Shown one piece after another: positions 10,093 to 19,213 of a stretch of 34,010 nucleotides of DNA. Position 1 is the first letter of the stretch; each line of letters begins with the position of its first letter. The stretch spans positions 1 through 34,010 of the forward strand of contig JAVCCS010000325.1 of NCBI GenBank assembly GCA_030765365.1, written 5' to 3'. The DNA is from Candidatus Theseobacter exili (lineage in GTDB: Bacteria > Auribacterota > JACPWU01 > Theseobacterales > Theseobacteraceae). The notes beneath the pieces were generated by a model. The model searched no databases and was not told where the DNA came from. It saw nothing but the letters and a program-made list of their open reading frames with translations. The position numbers and the translations under genes were made by a program.

Positions 10093-12618
10093 ATGGGAAC
10101 TTCAAAAAAAGCAAATAAAGAAAACGGACGTCCGGATCTTTGGAAAGATTATAGAAAAGGCCTTGATGTAGAATCTTTAAAGCTGAGTTTTTCAAACCAG
10201 CTAAAATACTCACTCGCAAAAGACAAGTATTCAGCAACAGATCACGATCGTTTTTACGCTCTTGCTTTGGCTGTAAGAGACCGCCTGATCGAGCGCTGGA
10301 TTACCACTCAACAAACCTATCATAACGTTGGAGCAAAGCGGATTTACTACCTTTCCCTGGAATTCCTTCTTGGCCGTGCAATGGTTAATAATGTAATCAA
10401 CATGGAAATTGAAGATGTATGCAAACAATCCATGAATGAATTAGGGCTTGACTGGAACATGCTAGGCGAAATGGAAGAAGATGCAGGACTTGGTAATGGA
10501 GGCCTTGGACGGCTTGCGGCCTGTTTTATTGATTCTATGGCTACGATGAAACTGCCCGGAATGGGCTACAGTTTAAGGTATGAATACGGAATATTTAACC
10601 AAGCTATCCGTAATTGCGAACAGGTAGAACTTCCTGATAACTGGCTTAGACTCGGCAATCCCTGGGAAATTTCGCGGCCTGAATTTATGTTCAAAGTCCA
10701 TTTCTATGGCCGTGTTGAAACTTACAATGATAATGGTGAACCACACTACCGCTGGAGCAACACCAGGCCTGTTATCGGTATCCCTTACGATATTCCTATT
10801 GTTGGATATGGAAGTAATAACGTTAACAACCTGCGTCTTTGGTCTTCTAAGGCAACTGAGGACTTTGATTTCGAGGACTTTAATCAGGGAGATTATCAAA
10901 AAGCCGTAGAACACAAGATACTTGCAGAAAACCTTACAAAAGTGCTTTACCCCAATGACAATGTGATGCAGGGCAAAGAACTCCGGTTCAAACAGGAGTA
11001 TTTTTTTGTATCATGTACAATACAGGATATTATACGCCGCTATTTGAATGATCATAAAGATTTCATGGCATTTCCTGACAGGGTCGCAATTCAGCTTAAT
11101 GACACACATCCGGCTCTTGCAATTCCAGAACTTATGCGTATTTTGATTGATATTTACAGAGTCACCTGGAATACCGCCTGGGAGATTACAGTTGCAACTT
11201 TCGCATACACTAATCATACTTTACTGCCTGAGGCACTTGAGGAATGGCCTGTAGAGTTTTTTAAAAAAATACTTCCACGTCACCTTCAGATCATTTACGA
11301 AATAAACCGCCGCTTTTTAAGAAAGGTCGCAAATCGCTACCCAAACAATCTTTCAAGGCTTGGACGTATGAGTATTATAAAGGAAGGAGCTCAAAAAAAT
11401 GTGCGTATGGCATATCTTTCTATTGTTGGATCTCACTCTGTAAACGGGGTTGCGGCTCTTCACACCAAGCTGCTAAAAGAAAAGGTCGTGCCGGATTTTT
11501 CAGAGTTTTTTCCTAAGCGCTTTAACAATAAAACTAACGGTATTACACAAAGAAGATGGCTGTTAAAATCAAACCCACGTCTTGCTTCTTTAATCACTGA
11601 ACGCATTGGTAAAGGATGGATCACCAAGTTAAGTGAATTAAAAAAATTGGAAGAACATATTGACGATAAGGGTTTCCTTGAAAGATTTGATTCAATAAAA
11701 AGGGCTAACAAGAAAGACCTGGCAAATTATATAAAAACAATAAAAGGCATACAGGTTAATCCAGACTCAATTTTTGATGTACATATAAAGAGGATCCATG
11801 AGTATAAGCGGCAACTTTTGAATATTCTTCACATTATTTTGCTTTACGACAAGCTGAAGAACAATCCGTCTATGAACATCTATCCCAGAACATTTATTTT
11901 CGGAGGCAAAGCAGCTCCAGGTTATTTTCAGGCAAAACTAATTATTAAACTTATTAATGAAGTTGCCGAAGTGGTGAATAATGATACCGATATTAATGAT
12001 TCAATTAAAATCGTATTTCTTCCTAATTATCGTGTTTCTCTTGCAGAAAAGATCTTCCCTGCTGCAGATGTTAGCGAACAAATTTCAACGGCAGGAACAG
12101 AAGCTTCCGGAACAGGAAATATGAAATTTGCCTTAAATGGCGCTGTAACAGTGGGAACACTTGATGGAGCAAATATTGAAATCCTTGAAGAAGTAGGAAA
12201 AGAAAATATTTTTATATTCGGACTTACGACTGAAAAAGTCTCTCAAATGAAAGCAAGAGGCAATTATGATCCTGTCTCTATTCGCAACAAAAACAAGGAT
12301 ATTGACAAACTGTTTGCACTTATTGAAAGCAATTTTTTTGCTCCCGACGAACCAGGCATTTTTCAACCTATTCTAGACAGTCTTTTCAGATGGGGCGATC
12401 AATACTTCCATCTTGCCGATCTTCCAATGTACATTAAATGTCAAAAGAACGTCGAAGAAATATATAAAAACAAAAATAAATGGTTACGGATGACTGCTTT
12501 AAACGTATGCCGTTCAGGAAAATTTAGCTCGGACAGAACAATAGCAGAGTACAATAAAGATATATGGCATGTAAAACCTGTTGATATTGTTCTTAACAAA
12601 GAACCCAACAAAATATAG
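10093..12618 (+). CDS. glgP: Glycogen/starch phosphorylase
   Basis: This protein of 841 residues has the usual length of GT35 family glycogen phosphorylases. It is expected to release glucose 1-phosphate from alpha-1,4-glucan with inorganic phosphate in the cytoplasm. Visible family landmarks are YYLSLEFLLGR near residue 90, DAGLGNGGLGRLAACF, QLNDTHPALAIPELMRIL, NGITQRRWL, RIHEYKRQLLN, and the pyridoxal-phosphate site EASGTGNMKFALNGA with Lys678. The start is ATG 10093, with a strong purine-rich ribosome site (ggaaagggg) about ten bases upstream. It opens an operon: purM begins eight bases after its stop. The palindrome in its predicted leader suggests specific regulation. Confidence 0.97.
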   Translation: MGTSKKANKENGRPDLWKDYRKGLDVESLKLSFSNQLKYSLAKDKYSATDHDRFYALALAVRDRLIERWITTQQTYHNVGAKRIYYLSLEFLLGRAMVNNVINMEIEDVCKQSMNELGLDWNMLGEMEEDAGLGNGGLGRLAACFIDSMATMKLPGMGYSLRYEYGIFNQAIRNCEQVELPDNWLRLGNPWEISRPEFMFKVHFYGRVETYNDNGEPHYRWSNTRPVIGIPYDIPIVGYGSNNVNNLRLWSSKATEDFDFEDFNQGDYQKAVEHKILAENLTKVLYPNDNVMQGKELRFKQEYFFVSCTIQDIIRRYLNDHKDFMAFPDRVAIQLNDTHPALAIPELMRILIDIYRVTWNTAWEITVATFAYTNHTLLPEALEEWPVEFFKKILPRHLQIIYEINRRFLRKVANRYPNNLSRLGRMSIIKEGAQKNVRMAYLSIVGSHSVNGVAALHTKLLKEKVVPDFSEFFPKRFNNKTNGITQRRWLLKSNPRLASLITERIGKGWITKLSELKKLEEHIDDKGFLERFDSIKRANKKDLANYIKTIKGIQVNPDSIFDVHIKRIHEYKRQLLNILHIILLYDKLKNNPSMNIYPRTFIFGGKAAPGYFQAKLIIKLINEVAEVVNNDTDINDSIKIVFLPNYRVSLAEKIFPAADVSEQISTAGTEASGTGNMKFALNGAVTVGTLDGANIEILEEVGKENIFIFGLTTEKVSQMKARGNYDPVSIRNKNKDIDKLFALIESNFFAPDEPGIFQPILDSLFRWGDQYFHLADLPMYIKCQKNVEEIYKNKNKWLRMTALNVCRSGKFSSDRTIAEYNKDIWHVKPVDIVLNKEPNKI

Positions 12619-12625
12619 GTCAATA

Positions 12626-13642
12626 ATGAAAAAAAATCTTACATATCAAAGTTCAGGTGTAGACATAAAAAAAGCAGATCTTTTCCTGCATTCAATAATT
12701 CCTATGATCAATACAACACGCAGGCCCGAAGTTGTTGGTTCTTTAGGTAGTTTTAGTGGTTTTTTTCGCCCTTCTTTGCAAAACATGAAAGACCCTCTTC
12801 TTGTTGCTGCAACTGATGGTGTGGGAACAAAACTGCTCGTTGCTAATCAGGTCGGTAAACACGATACAATTGGCATTGACCTGGTTGCGATGTGTGTTAA
12901 CGATATAATTACTTGTGGAGCCGAGCCGCTTTTTTTTCTGGATTACATTGCTACAGGATCTATACATATTGAACAAGCAAAAGCAATTATCAGCGGAATT
13001 ACAAAAGGATGCCGTCAATCAAATTGTTCATTAATTGGAGGTGAAACTGCAGAAATGCCAGGGCTTTATGAAAAGGAGCATTATGATCTTGCAGGTTTTT
13101 GTGTTGGCATTGTTGATAAATCAAAAGTGATCGACGGGAAAAAAATAAAATCTGGCAATTTAGTGCTTGGTCTTGAATCCAGCGGCCTGCATTCCAATGG
13201 ATATTCACTTGCAAGGAAAGTTTTCACAGAAGAAGAACTGGAAGGAAAAGCAGGTAAAACTTTGTTAAAGCCAACACGTGTTTATGTAAAACCCATTTTA
13301 GATCTTCATAAAAAGAATTTGTTAAATGCTGTTGCGCATATAACCGGTGGAGGACTTTTGGATAATATCCCTAGAGTTCTTCCAAAAGGCTATTCGGTTG
13401 AAATTGACAGAAAAACCTGGAAAATCCCAGGTATCTTCCGCGAAATTCAAAAACGCGGACAGATTGAAGACATGGAAATGTTTCATACATTCAATATGGG
13501 AATAGGCATGACTATAATCATAACCGAAGAAAATATTGCTGAAGTAAAGAAAATATTACAGGAGCATTCTGTTCGTTCCTCGGTTATCGGTCAGGTAATT
13601 AAAAGCAAAACCGGGACAGTTCAAATAAATGGAAGCAATTGA
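12626..13642 (+). CDS. purM: Phosphoribosylformylglycinamidine cyclo-ligase (AIR synthetase)
   Basis: PurM makes aminoimidazole ribonucleotide from FGAM with ATP, the fifth step of de novo purine synthesis. The 338 residues match the family length. Landmarks are YQSSGVDIKKAD at the N-terminus, ATDGVGTKL, GIDLVAMCVNDI, GAEPLFFLDY, GGETAEMPG, SSGLHSNGYSLAR and HITGGGLLDNIPRVLP. I chose ATG 12626 over an upstream in-frame ATG at 12581, because the latter would lie inside glgP and add a non-homologous leader. AGGTCA, overlapping the glgP stop, is a fair ribosome site. The gene overlaps the next one by 14 bases, so the three genes are very likely co-transcribed. The pairing with glgP is not a metabolic one I recognise. 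Confidence 0.96.
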   Translation: MKKNLTYQSSGVDIKKADLFLHSIIPMINTTRRPEVVGSLGSFSGFFRPSLQNMKDPLLVAATDGVGTKLLVANQVGKHDTIGIDLVAMCVNDIITCGAEPLFFLDYIATGSIHIEQAKAIISGITKGCRQSNCSLIGGETAEMPGLYEKEHYDLAGFCVGIVDKSKVIDGKKIKSGNLVLGLESSGLHSNGYSLARKVFTEEELEGKAGKTLLKPTRVYVKPILDLHKKNLLNAVAHITGGGLLDNIPRVLPKGYSVEIDRKTWKIPGIFREIQKRGQIEDMEMFHTFNMGIGMTIIITEENIAEVKKILQEHSVRSSVIGQVIKSKTGTVQINGSN

Positions 13643-14597
13643 AGTAAAAGAATTCGGGAGTACAGCAGTATTAGAAAATGTCGAAATCCCGGAACCTGTT
13701 TTGAAAGCCGGCGAAGTCCTTGTAAAGGTCAAGGCTGCCGGTGTAAATTATGCTGATATAATGATGAGAAGAGGCGGGTACATTGGCGGGCCGCATCCTC
13801 CGTTTATCCCCGGACTTGAAGCTAGCGGAATTGTTGATATTGTCCAAAATAAATCCTCTTTTAAGCCAGGAGATCCCGTTCTTTTCCAGGTTCCTTGCGG
13901 AGCTTATTCAGAAAAAATCGCTGTTCCTGAGAAGGAACTCCATTGTCTCCCTGGTTCATTAAGTTTTGAAGAGGGCGCCGGAATTTTAATCAATTATCAA
14001 ACAGCCTTTCATCTACTGCAAACACTTGGTCAAATAAAGCAACATCAGACATTGATTGTTCATGCAGCTGCAGGAGGTGTCGGAACTGCAGCTGTACAAC
14101 TTGCAAAGATATGGGGAGCAAATGTTATTGCGACAGCCGGTTCGCAGGAAAAGCTGGATCTTGCAGCCTCGTTAGGTGCGGATATTACAATTAACTACAG
14201 AAAAGAGGATTTTAAAAAAATTGTTATGCAACAAACTAAAGGAGAAGGTGCAGATCTTGTGCTTGAGTCTGTTGGTGGAGACGTTTTTCAGAAAAGTTTG
14301 AGCTGTCTCAAACACCTTGGAAAACTTCTTGTATATGGCATATCATCGGGCAGAATTGAAGAAGTAAGCACACAGGATTTATTGTTTTCCAGCAAATCGG
14401 TATCCGGATTTCACCTTTCTTCCATAAATAACAATAATAAATTAAAACAAGATGCACTAAATTGTATTTTTGACTTCTTAATTAACAATAAATGCAAGGT
14501 CATTTTAGGTCATAAGCTCTCTCTTGCTGAGGCGCCGCGAGCACATTACCTTTTGGAACGAAGAAAATCAATCGGTAAAATTGTATTAGTACCTTAA
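13629..14597 (+). CDS. NADPH:quinone oxidoreductase-like medium-chain dehydrogenase
   Basis: This zinc-independent member of the medium-chain dehydrogenase/reductase family has 322 residues, the usual size for quinone oxidoreductases. The N-terminal GroES-like half shows AGVNYADIMMRRGGY and FIPGLEASGIV. The Rossmann half shows HAAAGGVGTAAVQLAK, the dinucleotide-binding loop, then VIATAGSQEKLDLA and GADLVLESVGG. No cysteine cluster for structural zinc is present. It probably reduces quinones or alpha,beta-unsaturated carbonyls with NAD(P)H in the cytoplasm; the substrate cannot be read from sequence. Its ATG lies inside the end of purM, indicating translational coupling. It is the last gene of the glgP operon. 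Confidence 0.88.
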   Translation: MEAIEVKEFGSTAVLENVEIPEPVLKAGEVLVKVKAAGVNYADIMMRRGGYIGGPHPPFIPGLEASGIVDIVQNKSSFKPGDPVLFQVPCGAYSEKIAVPEKELHCLPGSLSFEEGAGILINYQTAFHLLQTLGQIKQHQTLIVHAAAGGVGTAAVQLAKIWGANVIATAGSQEKLDLAASLGADITINYRKEDFKKIVMQQTKGEGADLVLESVGGDVFQKSLSCLKHLGKLLVYGISSGRIEEVSTQDLLFSSKSVSGFHLSSINNNNKLKQDALNCIFDFLINNKCKVILGHKLSLAEAPRAHYLLERRKSIGKIVLVP

Positions 14598-14684
14598 CTA
14601 TATTTTACATTGCTCTGAATAAATAAAAAAAGTTTTTTTATATGTTATAATTTTATATTGTGAAAAAATTTTTAGGAGATAGCT
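14598..14684 (+). promoter_or_regulatory. AT-rich leader of the DUF362 operon, with an A7-G-T7 palindrome
   Basis: This 87-base gap holds a perfect palindrome at 14623-14641 (ATAAAAAAA, G, TTTTTTTAT) and a TATAAT box at 14646-14651. AGGAGA lies just before the next start codon. The palindrome followed by more T could weakly terminate the glgP operon, but its stem has no GC pairs. No clear -35 box is visible. Confidence 0.35.
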
Positions 14685-15617
14685 ATGGGAAACAAATCAA
14701 GACGCGAATTTCTAAAAACTGTAAGCAAAGCAGCATTAACAGCAACCGGATCACTGCTTATCCGACCTTTATTCCCAAATATTGCTCCAGTCCTGTCAGC
14801 AACTCCGGAAACAACTGACTTGTTTGTTGTGGAAGGAACCGATTATCGTGCTCTCGTAAGAGAAGGCTTTAAACAGATGGGTGGTATACAGCGTTTTGTC
14901 AAGAAAGGTGATTCGGTCGTAATTAAACCTAATGCAGCCTGGAGCCGCACTCCAGAACAGGCTGCAAATACACATCCTGATATTGTTGCTGAAGTTGTAC
15001 GCGTATGTAAAGAAGCCGGGGCAGGGAAAGTAGAAGTCATTGAACATCCCTGTGATAACTATAAATCTTCTTTTCGAATTAGCGGTATTAAAGAAGCCGT
15101 TGAAAAAGCAGGCTCAAGATTGTATTCACTTTCTGAAACGCAGGATTTTTCCACGGTAAATTTGCCTGAAGCAAAAATATTAAAGAAGCCTGATGTTGCC
15201 ACACAAATTCTTAACGCAGATTGTTTTATAAATATGCCCATCGCTAAAAGTCATGGTTCAGCCCGATTGACAATGGCAATGAAAAACCACATGGGCGCGG
15301 TAAAAGACCGCAGATTTTTTCATACAACAGACCTTGATCAGTGTATTGCGGATATCAGCAGTTTTCTTCGTCCTGATTTAACTATAATGGATCACACCAG
15401 AGTCATGACCACACGAGGCCCCAAAGGACCAGGGAACGTGGTCATCCTGAACAAAGTCGTATTTGGGACCGATCAAGTAGCTGTTGATGCATATGGAACC
15501 AGTTTATTCGGAATGAAACCTGATGATCTTGGATATCTTAGAGCTGCAAAAGAAATGAATTTAGGTATTACCGATCTGGATAAAATCAATATCAAGAATA
15601 CGAAACTTTCTCAATGA
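14685..15617 (+). CDS. Tat-exported DUF362 domain protein
   Basis: The 310-residue protein starts at ATG 14685 behind a good AGGAGA site. SRREFLK at residues 5-11 plus a hydrophobic stretch is a twin-arginine signal, so the folded protein probably goes to the periplasm. The rest fits DUF362: GDSVVIKPNAAW, NTHPDIVAEVVRVCKEAGAGKVEVIEHP, FINMPIAKSHG, LTMAMKNHMGAVKDRRFFH, IMDHTRVMTTRGP and VAVDAYGT. DUF362 proteins are often linked to iron-sulfur ferredoxins. Here the next gene is one, overlapping by four bases (ATGA). A joint redox role at the membrane is likely, but the reaction is unknown. I see no cysteine cluster in this protein itself. Confidence 0.87.
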   Translation: MGNKSRREFLKTVSKAALTATGSLLIRPLFPNIAPVLSATPETTDLFVVEGTDYRALVREGFKQMGGIQRFVKKGDSVVIKPNAAWSRTPEQAANTHPDIVAEVVRVCKEAGAGKVEVIEHPCDNYKSSFRISGIKEAVEKAGSRLYSLSETQDFSTVNLPEAKILKKPDVATQILNADCFINMPIAKSHGSARLTMAMKNHMGAVKDRRFFHTTDLDQCIADISSFLRPDLTIMDHTRVMTTRGPKGPGNVVILNKVVFGTDQVAVDAYGTSLFGMKPDDLGYLRAAKEMNLGITDLDKINIKNTKLSQ

Positions 15618-16807
15618 GATTACCTGGTCAAATCGGAAAAAAGTTAGTTAAATTTGCAATAATTGCTGGCTGGATTGCTATATTCTATTTACAGTTTCAC
15701 AGGCCTTTTATTGCTTTAGCTGCACAAAACGCAAGTCCCAATTTTCTATTAGTCTCAATACCTAATTTTCTGTTTTTTATTGCATGGATTTCCGTTCCGC
15801 TTCTTGTGCTGTCAGTTTTTAAAAACCGCTATTTTTGTTTTAAAATCTGTCCTGTTGGTCTTCTCCAGGATCTTACAGTTTCATGGCAAAAATCACATCC
15901 AGGCAACTTTAACCGGTTCTTCTTTCTTTTTCTCCTGGCGTTTAGCCTTATCAGCATCAATCTCGTTGGCCTGCTAGATCCTTTAGTTACAATTAACCGT
16001 GCAGTTGTAGTACTCATAATACTTGAACATCACGTTATTCTTTTTGGCCTTTCATTTCTAATTATTTTAATTCTAAGCTTAATTCTCAAAAGGTTCTGGT
16101 GTTGGAAACTGTGCCCTCTCGGAGCATTATTCGATTGGATTACAATCATTAAAAAACGCATAACGCGGAAAGAAAAATCTCTGGACACAGGAAGAAGAAA
16201 GGCTCTTTTATCGATAGCAACCGGTCTTGTTAGTGGTGCTCTTTTAAGAACAACGAGAGTTTTTGCCAAACGTGACAACAGGCTTCTTCGTCCACCGGGA
16301 TCAATTAACAAAGATACTTTTTCTGAACGCTGTATCCGTTGCGGCAGTTGTATTGGAGTCTGTCCTACAGGATGCTTGCGTCCCTCACTCACTGAAAACG
16401 GCATTGAACAATTTTTAACACCAAAACTCGTTCCTAGGCATGGGGCTTGTGATGAATTCTGCAATAAATGCGGTCAGGCCTGTCCTTCACAGGCAATTAA
16501 AATGCTGCCTCTTGAAAAGAAAAAACTTTTTAAAATTGGAACGGCAAAAATTGACAAAAGCATCTGTATTGGATGGGAACATAATAAACTATGTCTTATT
16601 TGCCAGGAATATTGCCCGTACCTTTCAATAAAAATTACAAATAATAAAAATGGAATTCCCTGCCCTGAAATGATACCGGAACTCTGCAGGGGATGCGGCC
16701 TGTGCGAACAACACTGTCCGGCAACTCCTATACGTGCAATAAAAATCTACAATGATGGCGAAGGAACTTTTATTGATTTAAAGACTCAAGAGAAATATTT
16801 AGGATAG
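15614..16807 (+). CDS. NapH/NapG-type fusion: polytopic membrane protein with four cysteine clusters
   Basis: The protein has 397 residues. The N-terminal half has about four membrane helices (roughly 12-30, 45-68, 100-120, 128-158) and two NapH-type CPxG motifs, CPVGLLQD at 79 and CPLGALFDW at 167. Residues 193-218 (GRRKALLS plus a hydrophobic stretch) look like a second, internal Tat-type signal. The C-terminal half is a polyferredoxin. Its cysteine groups are at 240/243/246/250, 279/283/286/290, 318/327/330/334 and 358/361/364/368, in the style of NapG. It probably passes electrons between the quinone pool and a periplasmic partner, plausibly the DUF362 protein with which it is translationally coupled. 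Fusion of the two Nap-type subunits is the notable point. No catalytic Nap subunit is nearby, so nitrate reduction is not implied. Confidence 0.9.
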   Translation: MRLPGQIGKKLVKFAIIAGWIAIFYLQFHRPFIALAAQNASPNFLLVSIPNFLFFIAWISVPLLVLSVFKNRYFCFKICPVGLLQDLTVSWQKSHPGNFNRFFFLFLLAFSLISINLVGLLDPLVTINRAVVVLIILEHHVILFGLSFLIILILSLILKRFWCWKLCPLGALFDWITIIKKRITRKEKSLDTGRRKALLSIATGLVSGALLRTTRVFAKRDNRLLRPPGSINKDTFSERCIRCGSCIGVCPTGCLRPSLTENGIEQFLTPKLVPRHGACDEFCNKCGQACPSQAIKMLPLEKKKLFKIGTAKIDKSICIGWEHNKLCLICQEYCPYLSIKITNNKNGIPCPEMIPELCRGCGLCEQHCPATPIRAIKIYNDGEGTFIDLKTQEKYLG

Positions 16808-16900
16808 CTATAATTTCTCGTGGTTCTGTAGTTAGCAAAATTTGCAAAAAAGCAGGATGAGAACTTTCCTTTTTACAGAGATTACAACTTTTGTATTCAT
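16808..16900. other. Convergent intergenic gap
   Basis: These 93 bases separate two convergent genes. The only symmetry I see is a short GCAAA-A-TTTGC palindrome at 16835-16845 followed by A5. It could act weakly as a terminator; no strong GC stem is present. Confidence 0.25.
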
Positions 16901-18556
16901 TCAGAAAACCAAATGTTTAGAACCATATTTTTCTTTACAAGAATTATAAAAATCAACGTCTTTAGCATTCAGTAAATAGAATTTACTTTTTAGCTCATCC
17001 GATATCGAAGATAGCTCAACTTTTTTTGTATTTGATGTATTTTCATAAATTGATTCATTTTCGAATTTAATCCCAAACAAACTCATAAATCTTGACTTGT
17101 ATAAGTCAAACTCTTCCTGAAGGCCTATTAGTTCAAAATCATCAATCTCAAACCCCTTCAATTGAGTAGTCATAATGTTTACAAACCACTCGTCTTCTAT
17201 AAAGTTTTCAAAGGTCATGTTTTTCGCTTTGTCTACTATAGGATTACTATCCGGTCTATCGTTAAGGTAATTATATAGACTTATAACTAACGCCAGCGGT
17301 TCTCTTACTATCGTAGTAAACTTAAATATACCGCGAAAAGAAATGTATTTTTTTGCATAAAAATGACCGTGTATTATTTTAGGAAGCTCTTCATGTTTTA
17401 ATTCTAATAAATAATCTATTTTTTTCTTCCTTCTTTCCTCCCTGAACAAATTAGTTTTTGAGCTTGAATCCATTATTTTGTCGCCATAATCAAACATTAC
17501 TCGATCATGATAAGTAGAGCTCAATATTTTTCTAAAACTAGTTCCTGCTGTTTGTGGTAAGTGTATAGATACAACTGTTTCATTTTTTATAATTTTTTTA
17601 ATTATGAAGTTTTTTCTCTCCTCTAAAATCGATTTTGTTACATCATTGCCATCTCTATAGGTTTGTTTGGAAACATGTGAGTGATTGAAAGAACCAAAGC
17701 CGTGTGATGGTTGAACGTAACTATTAGGTTGTTTGCATACTTGTTCCCATACTTTAGCCATACTATGGTTTTTGCATGTCTCATTAAACAGATAGAACAT
17801 CCAAAAATAAGGTATGTGACCTTTTAATTCTGCCCATTGTAAATACTCATAGCCAGTTAATTCTCTGGAAATAAAATTGCGCGTTTGATCACTATTCACT
17901 AATCCGTGAACTGATAAGCAAATATCTCTTTTTTTTGAAAGATAATCTAAAGCCTTATTCATTAAATTATGAATAATCTCTCCACCTTGATTAGATGCTA
18001 CAAACCAAAATACCATTTGTCTATCAATAACATTTTCAGGTTGCCTAAAGCAAAAAAAATTAGTTTGAGAGATATCCAACCATTCATTAATTGGTTTAAG
18101 GCAATATGTGGTAGCATCAACCCATACCCCTCCAAACCGATATAAAATATATAATCTAAGAACATCTGACATCCCGGCTTTACCCAATTTTACCGAAGGG
18201 AAAAAACTGAAAAGTTCAGTAAAGTTAAATTTTAAGACTTGATTTATATTTTCATCATGCAGGAATACAACCTCTCTATCCGGGTTCATTTTCAGCCAAC
18301 TAAAATAAGATGTTTTGACTATATCCGGAGAGTTGGTAAAACCAGTATCCCAATAAATCCATATGACATTATGCCTTTTTTCATTGGGGTTTATTTTAGT
18401 ATTTCTCACTAAATCTAATAGATTTGTTTTGTTGTTTTTTTCCTTGATAATATCAGTGCCTTCATTCAATCTATCATTAGTAATTGGGACTTGTGGTCGG
18501 AAACCGCGAGCTAAATACATTAATTCATGAGCCATTTCTAAGATATTCTTTTTCAT
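16901..18556 (-). CDS. Fused capsular-type glycosyltransferase and sulfotransferase
   Basis: The protein has 551 residues from ATG 18556; a TTG six codons upstream is possible but lacks a ribosome site. Residues about 60-290 resemble capsular polysaccharide synthesis glycosyltransferases of the GT32-like Caps_synth group: IWIYWDTG, then SDVLRLYILYRFGGVWVDAT, the acidic metal/nucleotide-sugar site. Residues about 325-551 look like a sulfotransferase. They contain VVSIHLPQTAGTSFRKIL (PAPS 5'-phosphosulfate loop), IHGHFYAKKY, and FTTIVREPLALVISLYNYL (3'-phosphate motif). It could transfer a sugar and sulfate it, making a sulfated surface glycan. The gene is visibly more AT-rich than its neighbours and has no other glycan genes beside it, which suggests horizontal gain. 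Confidence 0.85.
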   Translation of the reverse strand: MKKNILEMAHELMYLARGFRPQVPITNDRLNEGTDIIKEKNNKTNLLDLVRNTKINPNEKRHNVIWIYWDTGFTNSPDIVKTSYFSWLKMNPDREVVFLHDENINQVLKFNFTELFSFFPSVKLGKAGMSDVLRLYILYRFGGVWVDATTYCLKPINEWLDISQTNFFCFRQPENVIDRQMVFWFVASNQGGEIIHNLMNKALDYLSKKRDICLSVHGLVNSDQTRNFISRELTGYEYLQWAELKGHIPYFWMFYLFNETCKNHSMAKVWEQVCKQPNSYVQPSHGFGSFNHSHVSKQTYRDGNDVTKSILEERKNFIIKKIIKNETVVSIHLPQTAGTSFRKILSSTYHDRVMFDYGDKIMDSSSKTNLFREERRKKKIDYLLELKHEELPKIIHGHFYAKKYISFRGIFKFTTIVREPLALVISLYNYLNDRPDSNPIVDKAKNMTFENFIEDEWFVNIMTTQLKGFEIDDFELIGLQEEFDLYKSRFMSLFGIKFENESIYENTSNTKKVELSSISDELKSKFYLLNAKDVDFYNSCKEKYGSKHLVF

Positions 18557-18701
18557 GCTAATGCAGTATCCCAAACTTAATGGATTTCATCTTACCCATA
18601 ACACTTTAATTTTTAGTTTCCAAACTATCAATCGATGATTTAGAAACTTTTGTGCCTTATATAACGCCATCCGTGACATATTTTAATGCCAACCCTAAAA
18701 A
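18557..18701 (-). other. Gap upstream of the glycosyltransferase-sulfotransferase gene
   Basis: This AT-rich stretch of 145 bases has no gene, no clear terminator and no convincing promoter. Confidence 0.3.
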
Positions 18702-19157
18702 TTATAGCACCGAAGACAATCTTGCAGATTCCTCAACTTCGACATCAATTTTGTCATCAAAGCTGAATGAATATATCATCCATTTGTCCTTAGGTTTATA
18801 GAACTCAAATTCAAACCGCAATGGTTGTCTTTCATATGCAACAAAATAGCTAATATAGATAAATCTTTCTGCAACAACCTTTTCAATAAGTTTTTTATGA
18901 GTACAATATTTCCCAACTATCTGGTCTAAATTCAACATCTGTGTTTTTATATTCTGGATTGCATCGGCCGCTCTGTTCATCCAGGGATTATCCGAATAAA
19001 TAAAATCAACTGCCTCTGATACTTTTCCATCATTCACCTGTTTAAAAAAAGATTCTACCCTGTCATGAATCTCTGTTGCATCGCATCTTATTATTCCTGC
19101 TGATGAAAGCAAAAAAACGGCAAATATCACCATTACTAAACTCATTCTTTTAACCAT
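18702..19157 (-). CDS. Small secreted protein, possibly NTF2-like
   Basis: The 151-residue protein starts at ATG 19157 behind a near-perfect AAGGAGG ribosome site. Residues 1 to about 28 form a signal peptide with a hydrophobic core (LVMVIFAVFLLSSAGII), so it is exported. The mature part begins with a helix (HDRVESFFKQVNDGKVSEAVDFIYSD), then a second helical stretch, and ends in strands with FEFEFYKPKDKWMIYSFSFDD. This helix-then-sheet order, with a closing W-x-(I/L) strand, recalls the NTF2-like/SnoaL superfamily of small binding or stress proteins. I see no catalytic motif and cannot name a ligand. It is co-directional with the ferredoxin and zinc-ribbon genes upstream. Confidence 0.75.
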   Translation of the reverse strand: MVKRMSLVMVIFAVFLLSSAGIIRCDATEIHDRVESFFKQVNDGKVSEAVDFIYSDNPWMNRAADAIQNIKTQMLNLDQIVGKYCTHKKLIEKVVAERFIYISYFVAYERQPLRFEFEFYKPKDKWMIYSFSFDDKIDVEVEESARLSSVL

Positions 19158-19213
19158 CTTATCCTCCTTATTTATTATACGGTAATTTTATAGTCCGCCC
19201 CTCCGGGACATGA

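Noticed and set aside
14623-14641. Strong rho-independent terminator after the glgP operon
   Set aside because: The palindrome is pure A/T except for its central G, so the hairpin would be too weak to count as a confident terminator.
16901-18556. Insertion sequence or phage cargo around the AT-rich gene
   Set aside because: No transposase, integrase, inverted repeats or target duplications were seen on either side.
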